This document shows, piece by piece, positions 5,551 to 6,582 of a stretch of 6,582 nt of DNA. A program made the position numbers and the translations under genes. The stretch's first letter is position 1, and each line of letters opens with the position of its first letter. Location of the stretch: NCBI GenBank assembly GCA_027033525.1, contig JALVLD010000193.1:1-6582 (forward strand), written 5' to 3'. The DNA is from Candidatus Dojkabacteria bacterium (GTDB lineage: Bacteria > Patescibacteriota > Dojkabacteria > GCA-002793355). The notes under the pieces are model-generated. The model did not search any database. It saw only the letters and a program-made list of their open reading frames with translations, and was not told where the DNA came from.

Positions 5551-6582
5551 ATGAAGCGATTTCTCTTCATCTTCAATTCTCGTTTGGCTAAACACGGGAG
5601 TTTTGAGGATTTTATGATTGAGTTGGGCAGGCGTGTGCGTGAGGGGGGCGGTAGGGCGGGGTTTGTGTTTCCGAAGATAGAGGATAAGGGCGTTGGCGAT
5701 GCGATTGCTGAGGTTGGGGATGTGTTTGTTGTGGATAGTGATTGGCGCACTAAAGAGGGTGTGAGGCGCTTGCTTGGGGTGGTTTCTGATTTTAAGGCGG
5801 ATGTGGTTGATACGCATTTTTGCGATTTTAATTCTTTTTTTGGGTTTTATAGGCAGTTGAGGAGGATGGGGGTAAAGGGGGTTTATCATTATCACGGTGA
5901 GATTTTGCCTATTGAGGAGATGGCGTGGTGGAAGAAGTTTGTCTCTTCTATTCGCTATTTTTCGTGGTTTGCGGATGAGATTATAACGGTTTCTTATGCG
6001 AATAAGCGGTTTCTGGAGTTTTTAAATGTTCGTCCGCCGATTGAGGTGGTGTATAACGGGATTGATGTTGATAGGTTTAAGGGTCATAAGGTGGATTGGG
6101 AAGGACTGGCTAAGTATGGGATTGGGGAGGGTGAGAGGTATATTTGTTATCTGGGGTCTCTGGTTGAGAGGAAGAGGATTGATTTTTTGTTGAAGGCGTT
6201 TGCATTGGTGTTAAAAGAGGTTAGTGATGTTAAGTTGCTCGTGATGGGCAAGGGGGATGTTGATAGGTTTAGGGCGATGGCTGTGGATTTGGGGATTGCT
6301 GATAGGGTGATTTTTACCGGGCTTATGCGGGATTATCCGTATGGGTTTATTAAGGGGGCGCAGGTTTTGGTGAGCGCTTCCAAGCAGGAATCGTTTGGGC
6401 TGGTGTTTGCTGAGGCGCTTCTTTTGGGTACGCCGGTTGTTGCCTGTCGGGTTGGAGGGATTCCTGAGGTGGTGGTTGACGGCAAGAGCGGGATTTTGGT
6501 GGACAGGGATGATTTGGAGGGGTTTGCGAGGGCTATTGTGAAATTGCTTGGGGACGGGCGGATGAGACAGGAGATGGCTTCC
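5551..6582 (+). CDS. Family 4 (GT-B fold) glycosyltransferase, 3' end cut by the window
   Basis: ATG 5551, preceded by AGAGG at 5541-5545, opens a frame that runs to the window edge without a stop, giving 344 residues of a GT4 enzyme that normally has about 370-390. Visible motifs: the N-terminal loop HGSFEDFMIELGRRV (15-29), YHYHGE (112-117), ITVSYANK (145-152), VVYNGIDVDRF (166-176), CYLGSLVERKR (199-209), the retaining-GT signature E280-x7-E288 within ESFGLVFAE, and GTPVVACRVGGIPEVV (293-308). This is the classic pattern of GT4 enzymes that use UDP- or GDP-sugars to extend cell-surface glycans. Base use is unlike the genes before it: codons are dominated by GGG, GTG, TTG, AGG, GAG and GCG, with many more G than C on this strand. 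By hand, 6301-6360 is 29/60 G+C against 14/60 for 3721-3780. The gene may have a different origin from the upstream block. Confidence 0.9.
   Translation, partial: MKRFLFIFNSRLAKHGSFEDFMIELGRRVREGGGRAGFVFPKIEDKGVGDAIAEVGDVFVVDSDWRTKEGVRRLLGVVSDFKADVVDTHFCDFNSFFGFYRQLRRMGVKGVYHYHGEILPIEEMAWWKKFVSSIRYFSWFADEIITVSYANKRFLEFLNVRPPIEVVYNGIDVDRFKGHKVDWEGLAKYGIGEGERYICYLGSLVERKRIDFLLKAFALVLKEVSDVKLLVMGKGDVDRFRAMAVDLGIADRVIFTGLMRDYPYGFIKGAQVLVSASKQESFGLVFAEALLLGTPVVACRVGGIPEVVVDGKSGILVDRDDLEGFARAIVKLLGDGRMRQEMAS

Noticed and set aside
5467..5895. 142-codon open frame on the minus strand
   Set aside because: It lies opposite the GT2 end and the motif-rich start of the final GT4 gene. Its product is Pro/Lys/His-rich low-complexity sequence, as expected from the complement of G/T-rich codons.

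Overview
The window is a 6.6-kb stretch of a surface-polysaccharide (O-antigen, capsule or exopolysaccharide type) biosynthesis locus from a bacterium. All genes lie on the + strand, close together or overlapping. The standard genetic code applies. Some starts carry purine-rich Shine-Dalgarno sites (GGAGG before 2373, AAGGA before 3396, AGAGG before 5551), while others have none and probably rely on translational coupling. The sequence is mostly AT-rich. I cannot fix the phylum. The style resembles glycan loci of uncultured Gram-negative lineages such as Omnitrophota, but that is an impression only.

Layout: (1) 1-185, the last 60 codons of an unrecognised gene. (2) 219-1178, a GT2 (GT-A fold) glycosyltransferase. 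(3) 1181-2341 (or from 1160), a GT-B glycosyltransferase resembling GT4/TuaH-like enzymes. (4) 2373-3363, a zinc-ribbon protein with a C-terminal nucleoside 2-deoxyribosyltransferase/TIR-like domain, interrupted by a one-base phase change at a run of eight G. (5) 3396-3501, the wreck of another GT2 gene: an intact RBS and first ~18 codons, then unrelated sequence. (6) 3498-4685, a second GT4-type enzyme. (7) 4657-5523, a second GT2 enzyme whose start overlaps the end of gene 6. (8) 5551 to the window end, a GT4 glycosyltransferase with its C terminus cut off, clearly richer in G than its neighbours.

The five glycosyltransferases would each add one sugar to a lipid-linked repeat unit at the cytoplasmic face of the membrane. 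Neither donor nor acceptor sugars can be read from the sequence. The odd member is gene 4, which has no obvious role in glycan assembly. Its C-terminal domain belongs to a superfamily found in nucleotide salvage and in NAD/nucleotide-targeting immune effectors, and its reading frame depends on a homopolymer that could be a phase-variation switch, a sequencing error or a true inactivation.

The most informative features are the G8 frame break with the well-placed upstream ATG, the GT2 remnant at 3396, and the composition change at about 5551. Together they indicate a locus that has been reshuffled by gene gain and loss. No gap over 300 bases lacks a gene, and I saw no tRNA, rRNA, CRISPR array, insertion sequence or convincing terminator.
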